The notes under the pieces: generated by a model
Database searches by the model: none
Told to the model about the DNA's origin: nothing
Seen by the model: only the letters and a program-made list of their open reading frames with translations
In this document: positions 23,099-34,900 of the stretch, piece by piece
How the letters are laid out: the number at the start of each line of letters is the position of its first letter
How positions within the stretch are numbered: the first letter of the stretch is position 1
Source: Orobanche coerulescens
Taxonomy: Eukaryota > Streptophyta > Magnoliopsida > Lamiales > Orobanchaceae
DNA: 64,000 nucleotides
Assembly (NCBI GenBank): GCA_033398695.1
Contig: CM065802.1
Coordinates: 138,184,096-138,248,095 of the forward strand
Direction: 5' to 3'
Made by a program: the position numbers and the translations under genes

Positions 23099-24952
23099 TG
23101 TTGGGATTCCGAAAGTAAAACAAAATACGCAGCGGAAAATAAAAACGAATCCCAAACAGGATCGATCAAGTAACGTATATACGAAAAATAAATACGAAGA
23201 TAAAAATCATACCCTTGAAGCCTTTGAAATAAATCTTCGTAAAATTGGATGACGATCACGAAACCCGTCCCGAACACGAAATCCCTTCGTTCCTAGCACC
23301 GAAACTTCGAAGCCTCTACTTCACACGCGTCGGAAGTTGCCCGGAAAATTCGACGTAACTCCGTTCTCCAAGAACACGGCTAGGAAGTTACCGTAGGAAT
23401 TTTCTCTCTATTTTTTTTTCTTGAATTTCTTTCACCTCTAAGATGAAAATAACTTGAAAATAAAAATTTTTCTCTCTCCCTCAAGAATTCTTCACGGCTG
23501 AAGTAGCAGCAAGAAAGTATGTGTGTGTGTGTGTGTATAGTTGTTATCATGTGTGTTTAATATATATCTCTCAAACATATAATTAATATGTCTAATAATG
23601 AGATAAAATGTCAACACATAATAACAAAAATACAACTAACACATACACATGCATGGAAATGATTCCATGTGATGTGGGGAGAGGGAGGGTGGCCCATGGT
23701 GGAAGTTTCCTAGAAAACGAGTCACTCGGCTCGTGTACGGACGCGTTCGTCAAACGACTCGCGTTAAATACACTGCTTAATCACCAATGTATTTATATTA
23801 ATTAATTAATCTAATTAATTAATAATATCAAATACAAATATATTTCTCTAAGAAATATAATTTATGAATTTAATTACCCGGTAACTTAATTTTAATTCAT
23901 AAGACCGCTATTTTGATTTATCTAATAAATCATAATTAGATATCCAATATCTAATATTAATAGAGAGATAATAAATTCACATTTATCCGTCAACGCTCCC
24001 GATGCGCGACTCGTAGGTCCGTCTCACCGGCATTGAGAGGAACCAATGAGTGCGGGCAAAGACTTAGCCACTAGCGGGCCGCACCGTAAACCCCGATCGA
24101 GAACGAATGAAGGGATCATTCCGGAACCATTATGTCGTGAATACTATATACGTATAGACCCTTCATCGATGTCGGTCAAGTCTTCGGTCACGGTAAAGTC
24201 AAACCTCATTGACTAAACTCTATACATGTGTTAATGCAAATCAAGACCGACGATTAATAGTGTATCTAATACGACTATATCGTAATGCTTTGCCAAAGAC
24301 TTATGATCTTATTTGCCATTAACCGTATAGACATTCGCCCGCTCACTAACAGGAGATAGAATCCTTTCTTGGCGTACAAGAAAGATCGCTACCGCCCGTA
24401 TAGTCCGCACTTCAAGTCGACTCAAGAATTAAGCAAATGAGTCTAACTACTCTAATGACAAACTAAACGTCACAGCACATCTTCTCCGAACCCTCAAGTC
24501 AAAGGTCCACGTATACTATCACAACCTTTCGATTCGTCATCGACTCTCCGAGAGTGAATACTGTGATCGAATCGAGTATGAGTAGTGTTCGAGTATACTG
24601 GCCCCACCAATATACTTATAACTATGCTATCAAGACGTGCACACGTCCTAGCATCAGTTATACAAGTCATATTAAAACTTAATGCCCATTTTAAGTTTAT
24701 TGACTTGCGAACAATTTACGTAAATAAACTTTAAACACTTCCAGTACATTTTCTCTTATCCCATAACGAGAATGGAATGTTCGATTTATTTACATGGACT
24801 TCACTTCAATGTTTACCAAGTCAAGAATGCAATTGAAATACAATAAACAGTGAATGAATCGTATTGCCTTTTTATTAATTATTCCCTAATTACAAGTACA
24901 ATGCCCCTACTCTCTCATCCCCTGAGTGGCATTCGAGGGCATATTCCTAACA
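23099..24952 (-). repeat. 5' LTR of copia element B
   Basis: TG...CA termini, 1854 bp, start TGTTAGGAATATGCCCTCG on the minus strand at 24952. It should carry the promoter. A near-identical partner lies at 15659-17529. Confidence 0.9.
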
Positions 24953-25400
24953 TTCCAAACCAACAAAACATCTTCAATACTATCAATAATCCAATATGAA
25001 TGTCCAAATTTGTGATTACAACAACAACTAATCGAAAACCCACAAATCCAACTCAATATTCAAAGTATTCTTGAACAACCCTTCAATAATCCAATGAATA
25101 TTCATACACACTCATAATCATACGTATATCTCTTCATACAACATGATTATAACGTCTAAAACATCATATCTCAACACAAAATCGAAATCCAAGATGTTGA
25201 AGAATATTACCTTTGAAGATCCAAGCACTTTGATCCGATGAACACACGTTAGATCGACTATCCGAGCTTCACAATCGAATGAAGATGATGAAAACCGAGC
25301 ACCCAAGTGATAGATGATGGAAAAATCTCTCCCTCAAGCTCTCTCTCTCGGATATAAATTGAAGAATGAGAAAATGAGTAAAAAGTCCCGTCCAAGCCCT

Positions 25401-25407
25401 TATAAAC
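25401..25407 (-). promoter_or_regulatory. TATA-like box of the solo LTR
   Basis: TTTATAA on the minus strand, 10 bases downstream of the last palindrome of the array. The full-length gypsy element has TATATAT in the same relation to its array, so this is the probable core promoter. Confidence 0.5.
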
Positions 25408-25417
25408 TGCCGAATGT

Positions 25418-25945
25418 TACGGCCGTAACTCGGCCTACTTACGGCCGTAACATCCCAGGTTAACGGCCTTACGGCCGTAACCAGCCATCTCGTACGGCCG
25501 TAACTCGGCTTCGTCCAGAAATTGCCGACAGCCATACGGCCGTACCCGCACCTGTCTTACGGGCATAACTCGCCCTCGTCCAAAACACCTGCCGACATTC
25601 ATAAGGCCGTACCTGCACACCTTACGGGCGTAACTCGACCGATACGGCCGTACCCAGCCAAACTTACGGGCGTACGCCCCCTTCGTCGAAACTGACCAGG
25701 CACCCTGCCTACAACGTACGGCCGTATCCGTCCAAGCCTTACGGCCGTACCTGCCTCATCTTACGGCCGTATGCCGCAACCCTTACGGCCGTAAGTCCTT
25801 CTCGTCCGACAAATCCTGAAAATTACGAACACCCCTTACGGCCATAGCCTGCCCACCTTACGGCCGTATCTCGCCTTCGGCCAAAACAACCTTGATCCGA
25901 CGAAAGCATGTTACGGCCGTAATGTATGACTAGTTACGACCATAA
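25418..25945. repeat. Array of about 18 TTACGGCCGTAA palindromes
   Basis: The 12-bp perfect palindrome TTACGGCCGTAA, or one- to three-base variants (TTACGGGCGTAA, TTACGGCCGTAC, TTACGACCATAA), recurs about 18 times in 528 bp. Spacers are unrelated and of about 10-45 bp. It occupies LTR positions about 350-880, upstream of the TATA-like box. Spacing is irregular, so this is an interspersed site array rather than an ordinary tandem repeat. Confidence 0.85.
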
Positions 25946-26301
25946 CTCGTTGCTGGACAAGATGAAAATCCGACAACTCCGTCTACTCGTTACAAACGGT
26001 GAATGATCCGACGTACAATACTTGTATGATTGTAAATAGGTCCAATAACACGTGATAGATGATACTTCCAACACAAGACTATATTCACGATGATTATGAT
26101 AATACTCTCGTCTCGACTCTCAATCGGAGATGAATAACGATCGGTAACTGATAGACGGTTACAAAATGCCAACGATGAATACAGATGAATGAATCATGAA
26201 TGATGAGTGATTGTTAATGAGTGAAAAGTTACTGAGTGACAATTACTGACTGATAATTACTGGATGATAATGAATGAATTACAACAGGGTATTACAGTAT
26301 G

Positions 26302-27490
26302 TGCAAATGAAATCAATTATAAGCACTTAATTGTGCAAATCAGTCAGAAGTACTTTATTGTGTACAAAGCTTTCGGGCCAACCGAGGGGCTTCGGAATTT
26401 ATCAGTCATGATGTTTATACTTGTTAATATATTTAGAAATTAATTTAGACATATTGCACACTATCCACAATCAGCGAGTTGAAAAGCTCACCCTAAATAT
26501 TTAATCCTTTCAGGTTGAAGAGATCGATGTGGCGTGCACTTGAGATGATGATCAAAGCTTAATATGTTAGACCTTTATTTATTTTCATTTCTTTGTAATT
26601 ATGTTTGGTTCATGAACAAATGTTAAATTATTTTAGTCATATTTTATTCATTGAATGGATTTTGGAAATGATCTTCTGAATATTATTATTTACTTCTTAA
26701 AAATTTATTTTGCTTTGATTATTCATTTATTGTTCTTATAGAAGAATTATTTTTCCTCAAATGAGGTGCTACGTAAGTGGTATCAGGGTCTAGAGTCCTT
26801 TATACTCGTTAATTAGTTTCTTTTTCAAAATACAATTTTGCAAGTAGTTTAAGTAAATTCTTATGGCAACTATGATCATCTACCTCTGCCGCTCCATGTC
26901 GACTCCAAGGTACATTTCAGTTACCATTATGTGATAAATACAATTACCAGAATAGTCATGATGCATATATTAATGAGCATTCACATGTCATGACAACTAT
27001 TCAGTCTATTTTAGAAAATAAATATGTTATGATAAAATATTTGAACGTGCAATTATTTCTCTATAAATTTTGGGTATAATATTGCTAGAAATCTTTGGGA
27101 TTTATTAACCCATAGATGCAATGCAATTCTTTATTCTGTTTCTCCCTCTCTTGGATGATTATTGAGAGGTCGTTGCTATGATATACCTTAGGATCATGGC
27201 AACACGTGGACTCCCAGCTAATCCATGTGCGGAGAACCTAGGGGATCATAACGCCAACCACATGATGTGTCAACTTGTAACTATGAATTTAGATCTTTAT
27301 GATCAAACGCCAAATGAACGTTTCTTTATTACTGTATGTCAATGGCCACAATAATAAGATTCAAGTGGTACAACTCTTGAATAAGCAATTAATTAATTAA
27401 AGTTGTCAGTAGCTTATATTAATTAACGAACATTCGATATCTTAAATACAAAAAATAATATATTTAAATAAGGAACCCAATTTCGTAAAT
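26302..27490. other. AT-rich spacer between the solo LTR and the tandem LTR array
   Basis: No supported gene. TGGTATCAGGGT at 26778-26789, after ATGAGGTGCTACGTAAG, looks like a tRNA-Met primer site with one mismatch next to a gypsy-type LTR end. The sequence at 27100-27480 is unassigned. Confidence 0.35.
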
Positions 27491-28138
27491 TGGGATTTGG
27501 GTTGGAAGTGCAATATCAATTTTTTAGTGGACTGAATTTATATTAGTGAACTCAACCATATTAGGAAGGGTATATTTTGAAGGTTAAGTTATAATAGGAG
27601 TCTAACCCCAATCCTCCGCAAAAAATCCCTAGAGTAGTCCAAAACCTATAAATCGGATAATATAGGGAGGGGATCCGCCGATTTACATATTCCATACACA
27701 AGAAATTTTGATTTTTCTTCTAGTATTTAATTATGGATCTTGATTGTGTCTTTGATACAATTGAGGTAACACTTTAATTATTAATAGTAATACTTGAAGA
27801 AAAAAAAAATTCTGCCAATCCAACTTCAAGTCGAGCAAGATCCGGTATGTCGTTGCCCACACAACATCCGGATTAAGGCGGGGATATACTCTAAAAGATT
27901 TTGAAGAAGAGATCAAACAATCAATTTGCTTCAAAAGTAAATATCCTATGATCTCATAATCTAGATTAGGATATTTTCACCAAAATAAATAATAATAGTA
28001 TTTAAATTGCTTATTAATCTTTGTAGTTAATTAATTAGAATGCCTAAATAGATATTGTGCTTGTGGATGCATAAAATATATTTATTAACTATTTCAAACT
28101 TCGCTTTCGCTGCGTTTTATTACCAACAATTGGTATCG
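27491..28138 (+). repeat. LTR copy 1 of the tandem element
   Basis: 648 bp. Contains the promoter-like CCTATAAATCGGATAATATAGG at about 27647-27668 and ends TACCAACA before the primer site at 28141-28152. Upstream sequence differs from that of copies 2 and 3, which places the left end of the array near here. Confidence 0.7.
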
Positions 28139-28702
28139 GAGCCAATTTTTAGGCTTTTGCTATTTTAATTAATTTTGGTGATTAATTGCTAGTAATTTAA
28201 TATTCATGTGTTATGATATTGGCATATCTTGCTAGAAGTCTTCTTCCAGATAAATCTGATCTTATCATGGTTATGTGAATGACTTTTTTTCATTACTTAT
28301 GCAATTGATGGATTGACCATGTTTTGAGGCATGTATTGGTTTTTCCCTTGAAAAAATTCACGGGTAGATCTAAAAATTTTGTTTTTCGTGTAATTTTACT
28401 CTGCGATGTATTTTATTTAGTATGAATATGTAAAAGAATTTGAAAAAATTAAAATCACGAAGAAATAGAGCGAGCAGGATCGACAGATGACTAGATAGCC
28501 GCGACGGCAACATGCGGCTAAGCGCGCTAGCAAATTGAGCCGCATGCCGCGGATGCGGCGGGCTGATCCGGCCGATTGCAGTTCGATTCGGTCGTCCGAT
28601 GTTTAGTCCGGTCTGTTTCACCCCCGTTCATTGTGTCCGCCGGAGAGCCAGGACTTTAGAATTGAATTTTTTTATGTTATTAATTTCGCATAAAAGTAAA
28701 TT

Positions 28703-29345
28703 TGGGATTTGGGTTGGAAGTGCAATATCAAATTTTTAGTGGACTGAATTTATATTAGTGAACTCAACCATATTAGGAAGGGTTTAATATGGAAGGTTGA
28801 GTTATAATAGGAGTCTAACCCCAATCCTCTGCAAAAAATCCCTAGAATAGTCCAAAACCTATAAATCGGATAATATAGGGAGGGGATCCGCCGATTTACA
28901 TATTCCATACACAAGAAATTTTGATTTTTCTTCTAGTGTTTAATTATGGATCTTGATTGTGTCTTTGATACAATTGAGGTAACACTTTAATTATTAATAG
29001 TAATACTTGAAGAAAAAAAACAAAATTTCTGCCGATCCAACTTCAAGTCGAGCAAGATCCGGTATGTCGTTGCCCACACAACATCCGGATTAAGGCGGGG
29101 ATATACTCTAAAAGATTTTGAAGAAGAGATCAAACAATCAATTTGCTTCAAAAGTAAATATCCTATGATCTCATAATCTAGATTAGGATATTTTCACCAA
29201 AATAAATAATAATAGTATTTAAATTGCTTATTAATCTTTTTAGTTAATTAATTAGAATTCTTAAATAGATATTGTGCTTGTGGATGCATAAAACATATTT
29301 ATAAACTATTTCAAACTTCGCTTCCGCTGCGTTTTATTACCAACA
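28703..29345 (+). repeat. LTR copy 2 of the tandem element
   Basis: 643 bp, nearly identical to copy 1, followed by a primer-site variant TGGTATCGGAAC at 29348-29359. The internal segment after it is cut by the gypsy insertion at 29740. Confidence 0.7.
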
Positions 29346-29904
29346 ATTGGTATCGGAACCAATTTTTTTAGGCTTTTGCTATTTTAATTAATTTTGGTGA
29401 TTAATTGCTAGTAATTTAATATTCATGTGTTATGATATTGGCATATCTTGCTAGAAGTCTTCTTCCAGATAAATCTGATCTTATCATGGTTATGTGAATG
29501 ACTTTTTTTATTACTTAAGCAATTAATGGATTGACCATGTTTTGAGGCATGTATTGGTTTTTCCCTTGAAAAAATTCACGGGTAGATCTAAAAATTTTGT
29601 TTTTCGTGTAATTTTACTGTAATGCGATGTATTTTATTTAGTATGAATATGTAAAAGAATTTGAAAAAATCAAAATCACGAAGAAATAGAGCAGAACCGG
29701 GACTGACAGACAGCTAGATAGCCGCGACGGGGCAGCCGCTGTAATACCCGTACTTTTTATTGATTGTTTGACCTTGCCGTTCTTCTTATCTTGTCGCTCT
29801 GGAAACTCTTGGTGATGTTGTTAATATTGTTGTTGAGTTTCGTATCTTGTTTGGATCGCGATCGCGTTGTTTAGACCTTGCGGATATGTTCTGGACCAGA
29901 GAAA

Positions 29905-30422
29905 TAGCGCACGCTAGGCCTAGGCTAACGCACACTAATTCTGCTTGGTTAGCGCACGCTAGCTTTGAGCCGTAGCGCGCGCTAAGGGACCAGTCAGGTC
30001 AGAACCAGTAACTCGGACTGCCCTCTGGAATGGCGGTTAACGCGCGCTAGGAGTTCGTTAGCGCACGCTATTAGTGGTTAGTAGCGCACGCTAACTTCCG
30101 TCCGTAGTGCACGCTAATGGGCTGGTCGGCAGAGGCAGTGAGGTTGTCAGGTTTTCTGGACTATCAGGTAACGTACGCTAGGCTTCGGCTAGCGCACGCT
30201 AAAGCTGTCGCATAACGCACGCTAAGTCATAGTGGTAGCGCACGCTAAGGCTTGAGCAGGGCATAGGACAGTAGGTTCTGGACTCCAGTACTGGACACCA
30301 CTTTTTGGCTAGCGCACGCTTGAGAAGGGCGATTAGCGCACGCTAACGGGGCCGACAGAAGCCACTGGACTACCCGGTGACCACGCTAGCGCACGCTAAT
30401 GAAGGAAGCATAGCGTGCGCTA
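29905..30422. repeat. Array of 16 TAGCGCACGCTA near-palindromes (5' LTR)
   Basis: Sixteen copies of TAGCGCACGCTA or close variants (TAACGCACGCTA, TAGCGCGCGCTA, TAACGTACGCTA, TAGCGTGCGCTA). Each is an inverted repeat TAGCG/CGCTA around a 2-base centre, separated by unrelated spacers. The last copy ends 12 bp before TATATAT. The array is repeated in the 3' LTR at 36844-37361 with a few changed copies. Confidence 0.88.
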
Positions 30423-30433
30423 GACTGGGCGGA

Positions 30434-30440
30434 TATATAT
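30434..30440 (+). promoter_or_regulatory. TATA-like box of the gypsy 5' LTR
   Basis: GGATATATATTGGAC directly follows the palindrome array; the same block is at 37371-37380 in the 3' LTR. A core promoter with the array as the upstream element is inferred from position. Confidence 0.55.
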
Positions 30441-31753
30441 TGGACAATTGACTTCCATTTCGTCATTTTTCATCCTCTTCACTCATTTCCGACGGAGCAG
30501 CTCAGGAGAGACGATTTTGAGCAATTGGAAGCGATTCTTCGTCAAACATCAACATAATTGGTTAGAGAACAAGGATTCCACAACATCTAATCCATCCTAA
30601 CGTCCAAATCAAGGTAAAAATCTTTAGAACCCTATTTTTGGGAATTTTGGGGTTTTTCGTAGATTCGTCCGATTTATCCGTTTTGAAGCTTGAGAACCTT
30701 GATATTAGATGTATCTATCCCTTATGCATGCTTTTCCTATGATTTTGCGGATTGGATTCTGCCGTTTTCGGACTTGTGAGGGTTTGGACGATTTTCCAAC
30801 CTCTAGTTATTTATCCGTTTATTTTCATGAATCGTAGATGGGTTTCGGGAGTTTCTTTGTGTAATTTGAGTATGGATAATTTATTATCATATTCCTTGCG
30901 AATCGTTTAGGTGCCGGAAGCGCGTTCTTGGACCTACCGAACTCATACCCTTTTCCGTTCAATTTCTCGATGTCTCAAAGGCAAGTATATATTTATGATT
31001 ATACGTTCTCGACTTTGAAAGTAAGATATATTAATGGCATGATTACTTATATCCACTCTGGGGAGGGCTGACAGGTCCCCTGAGGGTTTCGTAGCCTCTG
31101 GTGCGATTCCACGGATGATATGAACGAACCACTCTGGGACGGACCGACGGGTCCTCTGAGGGTTCCGTAGCCTCTGGTGCAGTTCCACGGTATTCATATA
31201 TGTATTGATGTGATGCTATGAGATTTAGTTATTCCGGAATACTAGTCTTGAATTGATGAATTGACGGTTATATTTACTTTATTGTCGAGGAGTATTGTAT
31301 TTCATACTTATTATACTTGCACTAGCTATTCGACGGCTAACCCCTTTATAGGGGAAATACTTTTCATGTATTTCAGGTTCCAGGAGAGCGGACAGGCAGG
31401 TATCGGGTCGGCATGAAGATGATGGGCAAGCATGATACTGTGTCTTTCCTCTGGTTATGTTTTGTGTCCCTCATTCAGTGTTGTTGTACTGGAATGGTTA
31501 TTTAAATACTCGAGTATGGTTTTCCATTTTCTTGATGTTCCGGCATGTGTTTGCCGAGGTATTGTTTTGTGTCGTGATGTCTTTGGATACGTTGGACATG
31601 TTTCGAATACCCCTTGTATTGTTCTTCATTCCATTGTATATAGACCATTTCGGTCAAAAGTTATAATTCCGCGTATGTTTAGCCTTGTGGGTCCTACGGT
31701 GGGGCTCACGGCGCTGTAATATTCCCTGAATAACTTGGGGGTGTTACAGAATA

Positions 31754-31765
31754 TGGTATCGGAGC
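31754..31765 (+). other. Primer binding site of the gypsy chromovirus
   Basis: TGGTATCGGAGC, five bases after the 5' LTR end. It differs at one base from the initiator-Met tRNA match TGGTATCAGAGC used by copia element B. Confidence 0.85.
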
Positions 31766-31991
31766 TTAGGTCTATGGATACCTAGGCTGTCGGTCTTTTG
31801 GGTTGATTGAGTCGTCATTTGACCACAGTATCACTACTTTGCCATCATCACAGTGCGACCGGTACTTGTAAGACCTCTTACTCTTCTGGTGTTTCCTTAT
31901 TCGTTTTGCTTCTATTCTGGTATTCTTGAGAATCGGTCACTTTGATGACGTGCGATTGAATTATACTTACGTGCCTTGTGTGTTCTTCAGT

Positions 31992-34900
31992 ATGTCAGCT
32001 GGTAGGGGCCGTGGCCGTGGACGTGGAAGAGGTCGTGGCGCGGCCGTTTCTATCAGTTCTGTTGCGGGGTCAACCAACCCCAGTTTGTCGAACTCGGTGC
32101 ATCCTGACACCGAAAGTCAGCACGACTAGTCGAATGGCCAGGGGAACAGCGCGGGCGTTGGAGTTGCGAATGTACTTCAACAATTGGCTACCCAGATGAC
32201 CATTTTATCCCAAACCGTTCAGCTGAATAACCCGAACCCAAACACGGATGTCTTGCTTCAGAACGTAATCCATATGCACCCTACACAGTTTGGTGGTGCC
32301 ACAGACCCGTTAGGTTGGGAAGATTGGCTAGCGGAATTGGAAAAGATTTTCGAGGCAGTTGATTGCCCCGAAGTGAGGAAAGTACTGATTGCTCAGTATT
32401 TCCTCACTAAGGAGGACGCTACATGGTGGAAAGTCATCAAGCCACAGGATCGTGTTGCCACGTGGGATGAATTTAAGGAGCTTTTGGAGGTCGAGTTTTG
32501 TCCTTGGCCGGTGCGAGAGAGCCGAATCCGAGCCTTTTTCGAGGCTAAACCGCAGAATATTCCTGTTTCGCAAGCGATTGTAGAGTACAACCAACAAATG
32601 ATCCACGTGAAGGATCAAGTGCGGAACGAACGTGATAAGATCCGTCATTTTGATATGCGGATGAATTTGGATTTACGGCGGTACATGGCCGGATTTGCTT
32701 GTACCACACTGAAAGAATATCAGGACAGAGCTTTAGCCCATGATATGTTAAGCCCCGATAACGATATTGTTGAAGAACTGAAGAAGCAGAAGGTCGCGGG
32801 AAATTTTTCTGGCTCTAAGAGTGGCAACTTTCAGAGGTCACAGACGACTAACCGTTCTGCCGGACAGTCGTCACGTTCTAATAAGGGAAAGAGGGGTTAC
32901 CGTTCTACTTCGGGTACCTCAAACCGCATGGTGACTTGCTATAATTGTGGCCGTCCAGGCCACGTTAATTTGGAATGCAACTTTCCACCATTGAAGTGTC
33001 ACACGTGCGGATAGTTGGGACATAGAGCGGCTTATTGTTCCGAGCCGAATCAGACTTTGGACACTCGGGCTTCTGCCCCAGCACCACTTGACCAAGGTAC
33101 AAATCAGCGACAATCTTTTGGTCAATCTCAGCAGAATTTCGGCAGGGGCCGGGGATGAGGTCAGAATGCTGGAGGGGGAAACTCTAGCATCGGTTCGGTA
33201 CAACCACGGGTTTATGAGATGCGTCGAACAGACGAACCCGACGCGGCGGTGGCTTCAGGTACCATTCATATTTTATCTCGTCCAGTCCGTGTATTTTTTG
33301 ATTCGGGTGCTACACATTCTTTTATTTCCTTGGAGTGTGTACGCCGTTTGAATATAACTTGTATGACTGCTTGCGATCCCTTCATCGTGAAACTTCCTAG
33401 CGGGGATAGAATTGTGGGGAACCGGGAGATTAGAGATTTTCCGGTGATTATATCCGGTATGGATTGGTTATCGAATTTAATTGTAGTTGATATGGAAGGC
33501 GAGGACGTGATCCTCGACGAGGATTGGCTTGATAGTCACCAAGCGATTATGAATTACCGTACTAAGGTTATCACCATGATGACTAAAGACGGAACCGAGT
33601 ACTCATTTTTGGGACGTAAATCGGGCCAATCCAAGTTACTTATCAACGCCATGAAGGCCGTAAAACTTTTGAATAAAGGTTGTACGGGTTATTGGTGTTA
33701 TGCCTTGAAAACGGAAGGGAACGAAGTCGATTTCTCTTCGATTCCGGTTGTTAATGAGTATCCCGATGTTTTTCTGGATGATCTCCCGGGATTACCGCCA
33801 GATCGGGAGATAGAATTTTCTGTGGACTTAGAGCCAGATGCGGCTCCGATTTCTAAGACACCTTATCGTATGGCACCTTCCGAGATCCTAGAATTAAAGA
33901 ATCAGTTGGGAGAACTTCTGGAAAGAGGGTACATCAGACCGAGCGCTTCGCCTTGGGGCGCGCCTGTTCTTTTCGTGAGGAAGAAGGATGGTTCACTACG
34001 TTTGTGCATCAACTACCGTGAGCTGAACAAAGTGACCATCAAGAACAAGTATCCTTTGCCTCGCATAGACGATTTATTCGATCAATTGCAAGGGGCTGTA
34101 GTTTTCTCGAAAATTAATTTAAGATCAGGGTATTATCAACTCAGGGTGAGAGAGTCCGACGTTCCGAAGACGGCATTTCGGACGAGATATGGGCATTATG
34201 AATTTGTAGTTATGCCTTTTGGGTTGACTAACACGCTGGCAGTATTCATGCAGTTAATGAATAAAATTTTCATCGAGTATCTCGACAGGTGTGTAGTCGT
34301 CTTTATTAACGACATTTTGATCTATTCTCGAGATAAAGAGGAACATGCCCGACACTTGCGTTTGGTACTAGATATTTTGAGAACCGAGCACCTCTATGCA
34401 AAATTCTCGAAGTGTGAATTCTGGTTAGAAGAAGTTATGTTTCTCGGCCATGTGATTTCGGACGAAGGGGTTCGTGTAGACCCGCAGAAGATTGAGGCAG
34501 TGCTAGATTGGGCACCGCCTAAAAATGTTAAGGAAGTCCGTAGCTTTTTGGGCCTTGCTGGGTATTACCGTCGGTTTGTCGAGGGGTTCTCAAAACTCGC
34601 TCGGCCGCTTACGAAATTACTCCAGAAGACCGAAAAGTTTGTTTGGACGGATGAGAGACAACAGAGCTTCGATGAACTGAAGAGACGTTTGACTTCAGCA
34701 CCGATTTTAACTTTACCACATGGTAGTGAGGGCTTTGCAGTTTATAGTGACGCTTCGGGTCAAGGTCTTAGCTGTGTGCTTATGCAGCATGACAAGACGA
34801 TAGCTTTTGCGTCATGACAACTAAAGCCGTATGAAATGAATTATCCTACTCACGATTTGGAGTTGGCCACAATTGTCTTCGCACTCAAGATTTGGCGGCA

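Larger units (their letters stand above)
15659..24952 (-). mobile_element. Complete Ty1/copia element B (Angela-like), 9294 bp
   Basis: Bounded by two LTRs of 1871 and 1854 bp with a perfect 5-bp target duplication TTCCA (15654-15658 and 24953-24957). In minus-strand order it has the 5' LTR, a primer site matching initiator-Met tRNA, a roughly 1.7-kb leader, gag, protease, integrase, reverse transcriptase and RNase H (the copia order), a polypurine tract and the 3' LTR. Both reading frames are broken many times, so it cannot move by itself. The long LTR beginning TGTTAGGAATATGCCCTCGAATG recalls the barley BARE-1 start, which suggests the Angela clade. It sits inside the gypsy solo LTR and so is younger than it. 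Confidence 0.9.
14456..26296 (-). mobile_element. Ty3/gypsy solo LTR, interrupted by copia element B
   Basis: Read on the minus strand the unit starts TGTAATACCCTGTTG (26296) and ends GGGGTGTTACA (14456). The same kind of termini bound the LTRs of the gypsy chromovirus at 29740-38680 (TGTAATACCCG...GGGGGTGTTACA). Flanks show a perfect 5-bp target duplication GTATG (14451-14455 and 26297-26301). After removing the nested copia element, about 2.54 kb remain, which is LTR-sized, and no primer site or coding sequence lies inside. It is therefore a solo LTR, presumably left by LTR-LTR recombination. A TATA-like box and an 18-copy palindrome array sit in its promoter half. Confidence 0.8.
24953..26296 (-). 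repeat. 5' (promoter) portion of the gypsy solo LTR
   Basis: The upstream part of the interrupted solo LTR. It starts TGTAATACCCTG at 26296, contains the palindrome array at 25418-25945 and the TATA-like box at 25401-25407, then continues to the copia insertion. Its first bases 24953-24957 are the TTCCA target duplication. Confidence 0.75.
29740..31748 (+). repeat. 5' LTR of the gypsy chromovirus
   Basis: 2009 bp. It contains the palindrome array at 29905-30422, TATATAT at 30434-30440, and two neighbouring copies of a roughly 78-bp unit (CCACTCTGGG...GTAGCCTCTGGTGC...CCACGG) at 31053-31195. It ends CTTGGGGGTGTTACA. Confidence 0.92.

Noticed and set aside
25418..25945. CRISPR-like array
   Set aside because: Short palindromic motifs with unrelated spacers superficially recall CRISPR, but spacers vary widely in length, repeats are 12 bp and diverged, and the array sits in a plant LTR promoter.
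27491..28138. Cassandra-type TRIM with 5S rRNA in its LTR
   Set aside because: No 5S promoter boxes or 5S-like sequence could be found in these LTRs.
28370..28621. 83-codon minus-strand frame in the tandem LTR element
   Set aside because: It lies in the GC-rich variable internal segment and is not kept in the other two copies, so it is not coding.
29905..30422. Satellite or centromeric repeat
   Set aside because: Only the 12-bp motif recurs; spacers are unrelated and not of constant length.
31432..31719. Overlapping frames of 69-98 codons in the gypsy LTRs (31432-31719, 38355-38651)
   Set aside because: They occur in both LTR copies, in non-coding LTR sequence, with no recognisable domain.
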